From positions 62,001-126,000 of the forward strand of contig CAYNLK010000004.1 in assembly GCA_964398055.1 (NCBI GenBank): a stretch of DNA of 64,000 bases, in the 5' to 3' direction. Each line of letters begins with the position of its first letter. Within the stretch, counting starts at the first letter, position 1. This stretch comes from CAYNLK01 sp964398055. GTDB lineage: Bacteria > Chloroflexota > Anaerolineae > 4572-78 > J111. The position numbers and the translations under genes were made by a program. This document shows, piece after piece, positions 8,018 to 16,792 of this stretch. The notes beneath the pieces were generated by a model. That model worked only from the letters and a program-made list of their open reading frames with translations. It made no database searches and was not told the DNA's origin.

Positions 8018-9181
8018 ATGGCTATGTTTACCAGAAGAGTCAGCGTGTTGTTCTTGGTCATCATCACTATTGGGGGGGTGGTTGGTTGCGGTGTAGCCCA
8101 GTCAGCCCCAGCAGAGGCCACAGTTGGCCCCGGCCGATGGGAAAATATTCGCTCCGCATTTCCTCTCAACTATATTTTTCCCCAGCCAACTCCAACCCCG
8201 AGACCGGCTGAGTTGACCATTTATACTGTCCTGGCCTCGGAAGTTCACGAAGTCTATCTGCCGGCTTTTCAAGGAGCGTATCCTCAAATCAAACTCAACA
8301 TCGTGGCCGATCTCACAGGTAATATTACTGAGCGACTCATTGCCGAGAAAGAAAATCCGCAGGCCGATGTCGTCTATATTGTGTCAGCTACCAGTTTGCT
8401 CCGGGCTGGGGCTGAGGGGATTCTTGAACCGTACGCGCCCAGAGGGCTAGAGCGAGTCAATCCCAGAATGAGGGATTCTAACGACCCACCCCTGTTGGTT
8501 GGGACTAACGTTTTTATGTCTGCTTTTTGCGTCAATACCGAGCTGTTGGCGGCCAAAGGACTACCTATGCCCACCTCCTGGCACGATCTAACCAATCCGA
8601 TCTACCAGGATCAGATCATTATGCCAGACCCCAGTATCTCGGCGATTGGTTTTATTGCGGTGTCGGCGTTTTTGCAGCAATTTGGTGAGGAGGCCGGCTG
8701 GGCTTACATGGATGCGCTGCACCAGAACATCAATCTCTACACTAAATCTGGCTCGGGGCCGTGCCGGCTGGCGGCTGAGGGTAAGATCCCTATTGGCATC
8801 TCTTTTGGGGCTGAAGCAACCACCCAGATCGAAAAGGGTTATCCGGTTGTGGCCGTCTTTCCCGCCGAAGGCTCCGGCTGGGAAGTTGAGGCCAGTGCCC
8901 TGGTCAGAAAGAATGTGATTAAACCGGAAGCCAAACTTTTCCTGGATTGGGCTATTAGCGACCAGGCGATGGAGTTATACGCCCAGTTTTTCCCGGTCAC
9001 CTCAGTTCCAACCAAAATTCCGCCACCACCGGGATACACCCCTGACCCCTTGAAACAGTTGATCCCCAACCGTTTTTTCTGGGCGACGGCCAATCGGGAT
9101 CGGATTACGGCAGAGTGGGTGGAACGTTACGGTGAGAAGTCCGAGGCCTATGGGGCCGATGTCCCTGCTGCCTTCAGGTGA
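8018..9181 (+). CDS. Extracellular solute-binding lipoprotein (iron/phosphonate-type ABC transporter family)
   Basis: This is a 387-residue protein with a basic N terminus, a hydrophobic stretch and a lipobox-like VVGC with Cys24. A Pro/Thr linker (QPTPTPRP) follows, then a periplasmic-binding fold starting ELTIYTVLASEVHEVYLPAF. The segments QADVVYIVSA, LPMPTSWHDLTNPIYQDQI and the C-terminal helix 'PEAKLFLDWAISDQAMEL' fit the Fe(III)/2-aminoethylphosphonate-binding class of substrate-binding proteins. It would capture a small solute outside the membrane. No permease or ATPase gene lies beside it, so it is either served by a distant transporter or acts as a sensor. Start chosen at the first ATG (M-A-M-F), with ACAGGGA upstream. 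It ends convergently with the next gene, overlapping it by 8 bases. Confidence 0.85.
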   Translation: MAMFTRRVSVLFLVIITIGGVVGCGVAQSAPAEATVGPGRWENIRSAFPLNYIFPQPTPTPRPAELTIYTVLASEVHEVYLPAFQGAYPQIKLNIVADLTGNITERLIAEKENPQADVVYIVSATSLLRAGAEGILEPYAPRGLERVNPRMRDSNDPPLLVGTNVFMSAFCVNTELLAAKGLPMPTSWHDLTNPIYQDQIIMPDPSISAIGFIAVSAFLQQFGEEAGWAYMDALHQNINLYTKSGSGPCRLAAEGKIPIGISFGAEATTQIEKGYPVVAVFPAEGSGWEVEASALVRKNVIKPEAKLFLDWAISDQAMELYAQFFPVTSVPTKIPPPPGYTPDPLKQLIPNRFFWATANRDRITAEWVERYGEKSEAYGADVPAAFR

Positions 9182-10193
9182 GAGCTTTGGACCAGAGCTG
9201 TGTCGCTCCGCCGATTAAGGTTAGCAGCAGCCCTAAACCGATAATGAGTTTTGGTACGCCGCTCAGGTCGGCGCCCGAAGCCGGCAAACCGGGGGGAGCG
9301 GTTGCGGCTGATGGCTGGAGCAAAATTGCCGGGGTGGCCTGAATGGCCGGTAGGGAGAAAGGCTCGCTGGCATAACTCAGGTCAACCTGGACGTTGTGGA
9401 TACCGTCCACGTTGACGTAAACCGGCCCCTGCAATGACGTGGCCTCACCGGCCAGGCGGGGTGAAACTACGTATTCGCCGGCGTGCAGGCCAGTAATCGA
9501 GTAACTGCCGTCGGCGTCGGTGCGGACAATCTGGCCGCTGACCTCAACTTCCAGACCGGCGGCGGGTTGGCCGGAACTCACATCCACAACCTGGCCAAAG
9601 ATGGCGCTGCTCGGGCTGGCCGAATCTCGGCTGCTGTCTCTGTCAGCCTCACTACCGCCACTACCGCTACTGCCGCCGTTCTCATCAAGCGGCGGTCGGG
9701 GTGACGGCTCCGGCAGGGGCCCAATACCCGGCGAGGCGTTGCTCATAGGCAGCAAGATGAGCCAGGTCAGGATGAAAGCACCCACCATCCCCATTATTAA
9801 ACCAATTGGTTTGGCGCGGCTCAATTGTTGCCGGGCGGCAGGTTCCGGCAGTGGAAAAGAGACCAGAGTATCCTGCTGGTTGGACTTGACCCACTGGCCC
9901 GTTTCAGGCTGAAAATAGTACCAGGCTTCGTCTTCCTGGCTGCGTTGCCAACAACGCCCCCGCACATCGAGGAAGGGCAACCGTTCGGCCTGACCAGGGT
10001 CGGCCTGGCGCCACTGTTGTCCATCAAAGTAGTACCAAGCGCCGCTTTGAACGCCAATGGCCCAGTAACGCCCCCAGCCGTCCTGAAAGCCCAATTGATC
10101 CACCGCGGCGTTGAAGGCGGCCTGGTCTATCTGCCCGGCGGCAAAAGCCTGGCGTAAGGTTTGGAACTGCTGTTCTCTGGCTTTGATCTCCAT
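9174..10193 (-). CDS. Membrane-anchored protein with carboxypeptidase-regulatory-like domain
   Basis: The start is taken at the ATG at 10193 (MEIKAREQQFQ), which has GAGGG upstream. The open frame extends 21 codons further into a repetitive spacer that does not look coding. The product is about 339 residues. The N terminus has two Trp/Tyr-rich units (WYYFDGQQW, WYYFQPETGQW) like those of surface or GYF-type modules. A transmembrane helix follows (IGLIMGMVGAFILTWLILL), then a Ser/Gly/Asp-rich linker. Next comes a beta-sandwich reading GQVVDVSSGQPAAGLEVEVS, typical of carboxypeptidase-regulatory-like folds. The C terminus has LPASG followed by a second hydrophobic helix, reminiscent of a cell-wall sorting signal, but without a basic tail of usual form. 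Function unknown; likely envelope. Confidence 0.7.
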   Translation of the reverse strand: MEIKAREQQFQTLRQAFAAGQIDQAAFNAAVDQLGFQDGWGRYWAIGVQSGAWYYFDGQQWRQADPGQAERLPFLDVRGRCWQRSQEDEAWYYFQPETGQWVKSNQQDTLVSFPLPEPAARQQLSRAKPIGLIMGMVGAFILTWLILLPMSNASPGIGPLPEPSPRPPLDENGGSSGSGGSEADRDSSRDSASPSSAIFGQVVDVSSGQPAAGLEVEVSGQIVRTDADGSYSITGLHAGEYVVSPRLAGEATSLQGPVYVNVDGIHNVQVDLSYASEPFSLPAIQATPAILLQPSAATAPPGLPASGADLSGVPKLIIGLGLLLTLIGGATQLWSKALT

Positions 10194-10210
10194 CTCAATA
10201 CCCTCGTTAA

Positions 10211-10260
10211 TTGTGAATGGTGAATGCTGAATTGTGAAATGTGAATAGTTGATCATTCAT
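10211..10260. repeat. Degenerate seven-base tandem repeat
   Basis: The intergenic spacer reads as successive seven-base units of the type GTGAATG, GTGAATG, CTGAATT, GTGAAAT, GTGAATA. It is one of several intergenic seven-base arrays in this window, each with a different sequence. Confidence 0.6.
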
Positions 10261-10275
10261 CCTTTATCCCTGCCC

Positions 10276-11088
10276 TTATGGATCAAGTTTCGCGGGGCGA
10301 GGCGGTATCTCTTCTGGCAACAACGGTTCGTCGCCGGTCACGGTTAAGCCGCTAACGGTCAGGCCGTGGCGCTCGGCCTGGTTGTTGCCTTCATTGCTTT
10401 CGAGCACACCGCCGGTAGGGACGGTTGGATTCCAGCTATCGACATACAGGTACAGATCACTGCTACCGCTGGCAAAGTAGCCGGGCCAGCGGCTCTGGTC
10501 GGTGGCATAGCTGCCCGGCGTCGAGGTCAGCGTGATGCTCTGGCCTGGTCCCAACCCCGGCACGTACCAGGCCAGGCCATAGCACGGCGACAGAGTGCAG
10601 ACCGAATTCCAGGGCACATTGACTCCCGGCGCGGCCGAGGGGTTGATGTAGAAATCGACCCAGAAGCCGTCGGCGGCGCTGTTCCCCTGATTGGTCACGA
10701 TAGCAGTAATCAATACGGCCTCTCCGGCGTTGTAGTTGCTCTTATCAGGGCTAAGGCTAAAGCTGCCGACCAGATCGGGCAGGGTTTGTTGAGCTTTTAG
10801 GATGAGAGGCAGATATAGGTAAAGAGTTGGTTTTGCGCTGGGCCAAAAGCCGCTCTGGAGGGTGTAGTCTCCGCCGCTGGCGCTCACCGGGTCAGCTTCA
10901 GGCTGGCCGGCCGTGCTGTGTAGCCTGTACTCGCCGCCAAAGGCTCCGGTTCGACCGCCCGGATCAACCGTCCACCAGGTCAGGCGATAGCTGCCGCCGG
11001 TTTGAGCATAGGCAATCAGGCTGTTGCCGGTCAGGAGCAGGATAGCCACAGCCAGGATCGAATAGGTAACCTGCAAGCCATTCTTCAT
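10276..11088 (-). CDS. Secreted CARDB-type adhesion/cell-surface protein
   Basis: The start is taken at the ATG at 11088 (MKNGLQVTYS) because it has GAGGG just upstream and gives a good signal peptide (ILAVAILLLTGNSLIAYA). The product is 270 residues. After the signal comes 'GGEYRLHSTAGQPEADP...GGDYTLQSGFWP', a segment often seen at the start of Chloroflexota secreted proteins. Then YLYLPLILKA, the 'YLPLxxK' signature, and a CARDB-like beta-sandwich (LPDLVGSFSLSPDKSNYNAG...VLITAIVTNQGNSAAD...SNEGNNQ). CARDB domains are surface-exposed Ig-like modules. The upstream gene ends at 11100, 11 bases before this ATG, so the two are probably co-translated. Specific role unknown. Confidence 0.75.
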   Translation of the reverse strand: MKNGLQVTYSILAVAILLLTGNSLIAYAQTGGSYRLTWWTVDPGGRTGAFGGEYRLHSTAGQPEADPVSASGGDYTLQSGFWPSAKPTLYLYLPLILKAQQTLPDLVGSFSLSPDKSNYNAGEAVLITAIVTNQGNSAADGFWVDFYINPSAAPGVNVPWNSVCTLSPCYGLAWYVPGLGPGQSITLTSTPGSYATDQSRWPGYFASGSSDLYLYVDSWNPTVPTGGVLESNEGNNQAERHGLTVSGLTVTGDEPLLPEEIPPRPAKLDP

Positions 11089-11099
11089 AGTACCCTCGT

Positions 11100-12635
11100 T
11101 TACTGGCAGATATAAGAAACCCGGCATCTGATGGTCTCATCGCTGCCCCAATCGCCGCCATTCCCGTCCGGATCTGTGACCCGGCAGCCGAATTGGGTTG
11201 ACTCACCGCCGTTGACGCTCCAGACATAGCTAACCGAAGCGCCGATAGGTTCGTTATCGCTAACATCCGGCGGGGTAAGAGGTATATTATAACCAGGGTC
11301 AGCAGTCGGTGGGCCGCCATTTCTGGAGATGAAAGTATCGACTACAGGCGCGCCATTATTGTTGGCGCTACCAGTAGACTGTATATAGGCGTTCACGATG
11401 ACCAGGCAACTTCCGGCTGCGCTGGGGGTAAATGCGGCGGGGCCATAGATATAGACATCGCTGCCGTCACTATTGAAACCAACCTGCCTATTATCATCAT
11501 AGCCCATCCAGTTTCTAGTATCAGCCATGTCAACGCTATTATCGGCGATTTTGGCCGAATTCACCGCATTGTTGGCAATGGTGGGATTGGGATACGTACC
11601 GGTCAGGTCGCCGCCGGCAGCTTCACCCACGTTGATGTAAGTAGCATCGTGATTGTGGTCAGAGCGGGCCGCGGTGGTGGCTGCGCCGCTGCCGGCAAAG
11701 TTGACCACTAAATTGTTGCTGGCATCTTCACTCAAACCGGTCCCGACAATATCGGTCACATCCACCGAGAACGTCGTCCCCGTCAGATCCAGACCGTCAC
11801 CGGCAGTGTAGGTAGTCGCCGAATTGTCATCGGCCGCCGGGCTCCAGGCTGTACCATTCCACTTTAACACCTGATTGATGGTGGGAGCAGTATTGGCTAC
11901 GCTTCGTCCTTGTATACCGTCGACCGTAGGGTTGGGATAGCTCCCACTCAGGTCGCCGCCGGCAGTTTCGCTAACATTGATGTAGGTCGAGTCATGGAGG
12001 TGGTCGGCCCGAGCGGCGCTGTTGGTGGTGCCGTAGTCGCCTCCAAAACCGGAGAATATCATCGAGATCGTGTCGCTGCTAATGTTGACTCCAACCCCGG
12101 CTTGATAGTTGGCCGAGATGACGTTGCTGGCGTCGATGCTGATGGCGTTGCCGGCGGTGTAAACCCGGCCGTCATCGCTGCCGTCGGCAAAGCCGGCCGG
12201 GACGCCGGTGATGCCCGTCCAGGGTGTTTTGGCCGAGTAGAGCGCAGACGGCGCGGCGTACAGAGTCACCCGGGGGGTCAGCGTAACAAAACCGATATCA
12301 CCCGGACATTGCACCGCGGTCTCTAGATAGCGAGGCGTACCATCAAAATTGTCCCCAAAGTTCAAGTTGACGGTGAAATACCCATCGCTTACCGGCACGG
12401 CGTTAGCCACTTGCACACTACCCAAAGACGGCCCATCAGCCAGGCTGCCATACAGGCTAAAGTGGAAATTGCAGTTGACATCATCAACGTAATTGTCGCC
12501 TCGCAACAGCCGACCCTGGTAGGTAAACGTTGTGTCAGGAGTTTGGGCCTGAACCGGTCCGGCCGGTAGAGAGAGGGCAATTCCCAGTACCAGTCCAAAA
12601 ACAAGCAACGGACATCCTACAGTTGTCAGTTTCAT
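11100..12635 (-). CDS. Secreted tail-fibre-like repeat protein
   Basis: This is a 511-residue protein with a clear Sec signal peptide (LLVFGLVLGIALSLPAGPVQA), then TTFTYQGRLLRGDNY, a secreted-protein opening. The middle has two copies of a module 'SDHxHDxTYINVxExAGGDL' followed by 'GxYPNPTI/V', about 120 residues apart. This motif occurs in phage-fibre-like and secreted bacterial proteins. Cysteines near both ends could form disulphides. An AGGAGG ribosome-binding site precedes the ATG. The fibre-like repeats suggest a surface stalk or adhesin. The signal peptide argues against it being the fibre of the cytoplasmically assembled injection system nearby. Confidence 0.75.
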   Translation of the reverse strand: MKLTTVGCPLLVFGLVLGIALSLPAGPVQAQTPDTTFTYQGRLLRGDNYVDDVNCNFHFSLYGSLADGPSLGSVQVANAVPVSDGYFTVNLNFGDNFDGTPRYLETAVQCPGDIGFVTLTPRVTLYAAPSALYSAKTPWTGITGVPAGFADGSDDGRVYTAGNAISIDASNVISANYQAGVGVNISSDTISMIFSGFGGDYGTTNSAARADHLHDSTYINVSETAGGDLSGSYPNPTVDGIQGRSVANTAPTINQVLKWNGTAWSPAADDNSATTYTAGDGLDLTGTTFSVDVTDIVGTGLSEDASNNLVVNFAGSGAATTAARSDHNHDATYINVGEAAGGDLTGTYPNPTIANNAVNSAKIADNSVDMADTRNWMGYDDNRQVGFNSDGSDVYIYGPAAFTPSAAGSCLVIVNAYIQSTGSANNNGAPVVDTFISRNGGPPTADPGYNIPLTPPDVSDNEPIGASVSYVWSVNGGESTQFGCRVTDPDGNGGDWGSDETIRCRVSYICQ

Positions 12636-13101
12636 TTTTTCTGCCTCCTAATCGCGGGGAACCTAATTCTAATTGTATCCCTATGATAGTTGTGGTTATT
12701 AATCAAAACTGTGACTACACTACAATGGATGGCATGACTGAATTCATGAGCGCGGTATCAAATGTTTTGGAAGGTTTTAAACTAACTATTTTTGAGAAGT
12801 TTGATGATGGGAGTGAATAGTGAATAATTTCTCTAATTCTACTAGGAATTTGGGTTGGGGTATATTGCAGAATCCAGGATTTTTGACCTACTCCAAGTGA
12901 AAAATCTTACAAACAAATTGTAAAGATTAATTGCCTGAAATAATAGAGCTTAAAGTACCGACGAAAAGTACATTTTCTAGAGGAGAGTTTTGCCCAAAAG
13001 TACTTTAACAAATCGTCACTATTCAGCCTACCAGGTGACCCGCAGTTGAATCGGGTAAATGAGACTTGATTTTCCTTAGCGGCGTACTTTTGGGATAAGT
13101 G
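12636..13101. other. Gene-free stretch, 466 bases
   Basis: AT-rich relative to its surroundings. It has two copies of a short 'AAAGTAC' word (12964 and 12997 regions) and a third related 'GTACTTTTGG' near 13084. I see no convincing ORF, RNA gene or terminator. It must contain the promoter of the secreted protein ending at 12635, but no clear -35/-10 pair stands out. Confidence 0.5.
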
Positions 13102-13659
13102 CTACTTGTTTGGAGAGTCACTTACCTGAACAGGGATGCTTATTGGGGCGAATTCGATAGGTTGGCGGCTGGTGGGGAAAATTATTTCCGGGTAATTTTT
13201 GGCCACCAACGGCAGATAAATAATCGCCGCCGGAGCGCCAAAGCCGACGGTGATCAGGTGGGTCACCGGGGCGGGTTGCGGGGCGCAGGTGTCGCCGGTG
13301 GCGGTCAGGGTGACCTGGTAGACGCCGTTCAGGGTATAAATATGTTCTACATTACTTTGCCCTGCGCCCTCAGCTGAACCGTCGCCAAAGTTCCAGGTAT
13401 AAGTTATCTGACCGCTGCCAACAGGGCTGCCAGGGTTGGCCGCAAACGTGACCACCTCTCCTGCTGATGGATTAACCGGCGTAAAACTAAATGACAGATT
13501 GGTGGGGCAGGCTTGTATGCCAATTTGGGCCGCGGCAGCAGTACCTCCCGGCGCGGCCCAGACCACGGCCAGGCTACCCCAGCCCACTCCCCCCAGCAGC
13601 AGGACCAGCCCGCCAACCAGGAGTATCTGACCAATAGTCTGAAAAGGGTTTTGCTCCAT
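13102..13659 (-). CDS. Secreted PKD-domain protein
   Basis: This is a 185-residue protein with an N-terminal hydrophobic signal or anchor (ILLVGGLVLLLGGVGWGSLAVVWA). A single PKD-type beta-sandwich follows, recognised by 'FSFTPVNPSAGEVVTFAANP' and 'ITYTWNFGDGSAEGAGQSN'. After it comes IIYLPLVAKNYPE, the 'YLPLVxK' signature. PKD domains are surface protein-binding or spacer modules. The C-terminal tail is short and hydrophilic. The upstream neighbour, an FHA protein, ends at 13721, separated only by a 49-base seven-nucleotide repeat, so transcription may continue from the injection-system cluster. Confidence 0.75.
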   Translation of the reverse strand: MEQNPFQTIGQILLVGGLVLLLGGVGWGSLAVVWAAPGGTAAAAQIGIQACPTNLSFSFTPVNPSAGEVVTFAANPGSPVGSGQITYTWNFGDGSAEGAGQSNVEHIYTLNGVYQVTLTATGDTCAPQPAPVTHLITVGFGAPAAIIYLPLVAKNYPEIIFPTSRQPIEFAPISIPVQVSDSPNK

Positions 13660-13664
13660 TCGAT

Positions 13665-13713
13665 ATTCGCTATTCGCTATTCATAATTCACAATTCACAA
13701 TTCATCATTCATC
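13665..13713. repeat. Seven-base tandem repeat array, seven units
   Basis: Exactly seven units: ATTCGCT, ATTCGCT, ATTCATA, ATTCACA, ATTCACA, ATTCATC, ATTCATC. All begin ATTC and vary in the last three bases. The array fills the gap between two genes. Confidence 0.9.
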
Positions 13714-13720
13714 CTTCCTC

Positions 13721-16700
13721 TCAACACCCCGGCCCAAACCAGCTATTGGCGCTGGGACTGGTTTCCAGGCGGCTGCCGCTAATGGGGTCGGTGTAAACGG
13801 CTGTTACGTAGTAAGCCCGACAGCCAGGCAAAGCGTTGGCATCGATCCACAGCCGGGCGCCGCTGGGCAACTGGCTTTCATCCGCCACGCGGGTAAACGG
13901 CCCGCCGGCCGACAAAGCCCGGTAAATTCTGAAACCGATAATCTCATTTTCAGCAGCGTGTTCCCAGGTCAGGGTGATGTCGTTGGCTGTGGGTGTATTT
14001 GGGATACCGTCAACGCTAAAGGGCGGCGGAGGAGCAGGACGGGCGACCACTCGGAGGAGCAGAAAAGCCTGGGTGTTGCCGCCGGCTCCGGTAGCCGTGA
14101 GTTGGAAGGTACGGTTACTGACCACATTCGACACAATATAAGTGCCTGCCGGTGGCTGCTCGCCGACACCCACCAGCGTGACCCTGTCGGCATTGTTAAC
14201 GGCCCAGACCAGGTTAACGTTCGAGCCGGCCACGACCTCGTAAGTCGGCGGGCTGCCACCCAGCGGCGTCACCTGGTCGGCGGCGCTGACTCCTTCGGCG
14301 GTGAAGGCAACGATCTCCGGTGCGGCGGCGCCGTTACCGCCGCCATTGCCTCCTCCGTCCCCATTGCCGCTACCTTCTGGGGTGGGGGTGGGATCGAGGA
14401 ATTTAATCTGGGCCGTTTTGACGGCCGTTTCCTGGTCGTTGAAGGCGGTCAACACGAAGACGGTTGTATCCCTGACCTTGAGGCTGGCGTCGCCAACCCG
14501 GGGCAGGTTAGACAGTTTTTCAAAACCGGGCGGGCCGCCGGTAATCTCCACGTTGGTGGTGACGCCGGTTACCACCCAATTCAACTGGGCGGTAATTTCA
14601 TTGGCATTGTCGCCCCGATCCGGCTCAACCCGCACCCATTCCTCCGGCGTCACCCCAAAGAATTCCACCACCGGCGGTTGACCGGGCGGTGGGGTAGGGG
14701 TGGGGGTGGGGGCCTGGCTAACCACCACTTGCTGAACCGCGTTGACTGTTTCCTGGCCGTTGGTAGCCGAAAGAACGTACAACGTCGTTTCTTGGGGCAT
14801 ATGGGCAATGGGTGGGCTGATCGGCGGCAGGCCATCCCCAATCGGCTGCAGCGACACCTTGTCTACCCCAGACACGGCCCACTGCAGGATCACGGTCTGG
14901 CCCGGGGTAATCATCTGCGGCTGGACGATGAAACGTTCAATCACTGGTGGGAGCAGCGGCGCCGGGGTGGGAGTGGTTACCCGTACTTCCACCGATTGGC
15001 GCACCGGATTATCGGGCAGAGAATTATTTCTGGCTTCCAAAACAAAGGTAACATCTTCCTCCGGGCTAAGCCGCAGTGAACCGGCCGGATTGATGATCTC
15101 ATTTTCAACGCCGCTGGAGGCATTGATCAACTTCATCTCGTCGGCGCCGACTACAAACCATGACAGCACGGTCGATTTACCAGGCCCAATCTCTCTAGGC
15201 TCTGCTCTGAACAAACCAATCTCCGGTCTAACCGGAGTCACCTCGACCCTGATTTCGTCCCGGCCCATGAAAAATGGAAAGATTTGCGACAGCCACGTGT
15301 CGGCTGTGACCACGTAAGCCGTTGTCTTGACCGGGCGATCCTGGCGGCTGCCGCGCGGCACCTCAACATTTTCGTCATTCAACCGGATGGTCACAAAAAA
15401 GGGTGGAAAGGCTCGCCAGCTAAGCGTAATTTCCTGGCCGGCTACTACGGATCGGGGGTGGGCAATGACCCCCACCTCCGGCCAGAAGAAATAGATCGTC
15501 AGGCTCAGCAGCAGCAGTATCGCCAGCAAAATGGTCAGCGGACCAAAGAGCGGGCCGGTGCCCAATTCACCCAGCAGAGAGCGGGGAGTCTGCTGGCCTT
15601 CCAGTAAGGTGGTCGTTATGGTGAAAGCATAGGTGCGTTTACGCAGGCCAATCAAGCGCCGCTTGTTGGGGGTAATCTCTATCGGAATATAGACTGTTTC
15701 GTTGGGTGAGATGGTCAAATCGGCCTGTCGAGCCAAACCGACCGGTTCGCCGGGCACATCGAACTCAAAACTGCAGCCCCGTTCATCATCCTCGCCGGCT
15801 ATTCGGAAAGGGGCGTTGCCGTTGCCCCGGTTGGTAATGGCAATGCGGGCCTTACCGGATTTGGTGAACCAGGAGATGGATTGGCGCTTGGGCGACAGTT
15901 CACCCATCATGAACTCATGATAAGGCTCGATATTAAGCACCACACCCCGCTGGCTGTAGCGACCGGGGTAATTGGGCGAGGTAACCACCAGCGCCAGGTA
16001 ATGAGGGCCGGCCCGGCTGGTGGAGTGGCGGGGCGGCCTGACGGTAACCGTAACAGCCGCCCGCTGCCCCTCGTTGAGATTGACTGCCGGCGGGGTGATC
16101 TCCACCCATTCAGCCGGGACCCCCTCAACGCTAACCTGGAACATCGCCACAATATCGCCGCCGTTGACAATGGTCATTTGATAGGCGGCAATTTGTTCCA
16201 CCATCACCGTCTGTTCCCGGTCGCCGACCTCGGTGAGGATAACGTCGTCGATCTGGTCAGGGGGTAAAGAGGAAAGTTGGGTAGGCGCGGCGGGCGTCAC
16301 GATCAGACCCGACTGCTCGGGTCGGGTGACCGGCGGGGGCAAGGGGCCGGGCCGGGCCGGCAGGGGGATCGTTGGGGTTAATTCACGGGGCGGAAGCCCA
16401 ACGGCCGGGCTTACGATGGGCGCGCCCCCGTCAATCAGAATGACGGTATGGCCATCAAACTCAAGATTATCCCAACCGTACAGGGGGGTCGATATATTGG
16501 CCGGGAGAATCTGCTGGCTGCGGCTGGCATCCTGGGCCTGGCGAAGAATGGTCTGGCCATCCTGGTTTAGCACGACCAACTGGTAGGGCTTTTGCCGATG
16601 ATCGAGCACGGCGTGGAAAGGCGCTACACCAGGGCTATCAATGACAATATCATTGTCGGGGTGCCGTCCGATATTGGTGATGCCTTTGACGGGATCGAGA

Positions 16701-16759
16701 TTGTAAAACTCGATCTCGCCGCTGGCCCGGATGATTTCCAGTTGATCCACATTTGGCAC
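13721..16759 (-). CDS. FHA-domain membrane protein with Ig-like repeats and fibronectin type III end
   Basis: This is a 1012-residue protein. Residues 5-110 form an FHA domain (NIGRHPDNDIVIDSPG then FHAVL), which binds phosphothreonine peptides. A proline-rich linker follows, then two beta-sandwich regions (residues about 180-390). One transmembrane helix lies at 403-426 (LTILLAILLLLSLTIYFFW). The remainder has several Ig-like modules ending in a fibronectin type III domain (ITLTWEHAAENEIIGFRIYR). The FHA domain would lie inside the cell and the Ig/FnIII part outside. It is the last gene of an unbroken chain from the injection-system baseplate genes, with 33 bases between it and the preceding gene. 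I infer a role in anchoring or sensing for that machine, but no direct homologue is recognised. Confidence 0.75.
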   Translation of the reverse strand: MPNVDQLEIIRASGEIEFYNLDPVKGITNIGRHPDNDIVIDSPGVAPFHAVLDHRQKPYQLVVLNQDGQTILRQAQDASRSQQILPANISTPLYGWDNLEFDGHTVILIDGGAPIVSPAVGLPPRELTPTIPLPARPGPLPPPVTRPEQSGLIVTPAAPTQLSSLPPDQIDDVILTEVGDREQTVMVEQIAAYQMTIVNGGDIVAMFQVSVEGVPAEWVEITPPAVNLNEGQRAAVTVTVRPPRHSTSRAGPHYLALVVTSPNYPGRYSQRGVVLNIEPYHEFMMGELSPKRQSISWFTKSGKARIAITNRGNGNAPFRIAGEDDERGCSFEFDVPGEPVGLARQADLTISPNETVYIPIEITPNKRRLIGLRKRTYAFTITTTLLEGQQTPRSLLGELGTGPLFGPLTILLAILLLLSLTIYFFWPEVGVIAHPRSVVAGQEITLSWRAFPPFFVTIRLNDENVEVPRGSRQDRPVKTTAYVVTADTWLSQIFPFFMGRDEIRVEVTPVRPEIGLFRAEPREIGPGKSTVLSWFVVGADEMKLINASSGVENEIINPAGSLRLSPEEDVTFVLEARNNSLPDNPVRQSVEVRVTTPTPAPLLPPVIERFIVQPQMITPGQTVILQWAVSGVDKVSLQPIGDGLPPISPPIAHMPQETTLYVLSATNGQETVNAVQQVVVSQAPTPTPTPPPGQPPVVEFFGVTPEEWVRVEPDRGDNANEITAQLNWVVTGVTTNVEITGGPPGFEKLSNLPRVGDASLKVRDTTVFVLTAFNDQETAVKTAQIKFLDPTPTPEGSGNGDGGGNGGGNGAAAPEIVAFTAEGVSAADQVTPLGGSPPTYEVVAGSNVNLVWAVNNADRVTLVGVGEQPPAGTYIVSNVVSNRTFQLTATGAGGNTQAFLLLRVVARPAPPPPFSVDGIPNTPTANDITLTWEHAAENEIIGFRIYRALSAGGPFTRVADESQLPSGARLWIDANALPGCRAYYVTAVYTDPISGSRLETSPSANSWFGPGC

Positions 16760-16792
16760 AGAATGTTACTCCTCCCGGCAACGTTTCCGACT

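Noticed and set aside
9174..10193. Sortase-anchored surface protein based on LPASG
   Set aside because: The motif is not LPxTG and the final helix lacks the usual basic tail. No sortase gene is nearby, so I only note the resemblance.
11100..12635. Tail fibre of the injection system
   Set aside because: It has a clear Sec signal peptide and is separated from the CIS by other envelope genes. CIS parts are assembled in the cytosol.
12683..12820. Small plus-strand ORF in the 12636-13101 gap
   Set aside because: About 45 codons, no ribosome-binding site, no recognisable family and AT-rich composition like the rest of the spacer.
13958..15079. Long plus-strand open frame opposite the FHA membrane protein
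   Set aside because: It is a shadow of GC-rich coding DNA on the other strand. It has no ribosome-binding site and no family-like text. The same applies to plus-strand frames at 30068-31015, 4213-4989 and 57532-58782.
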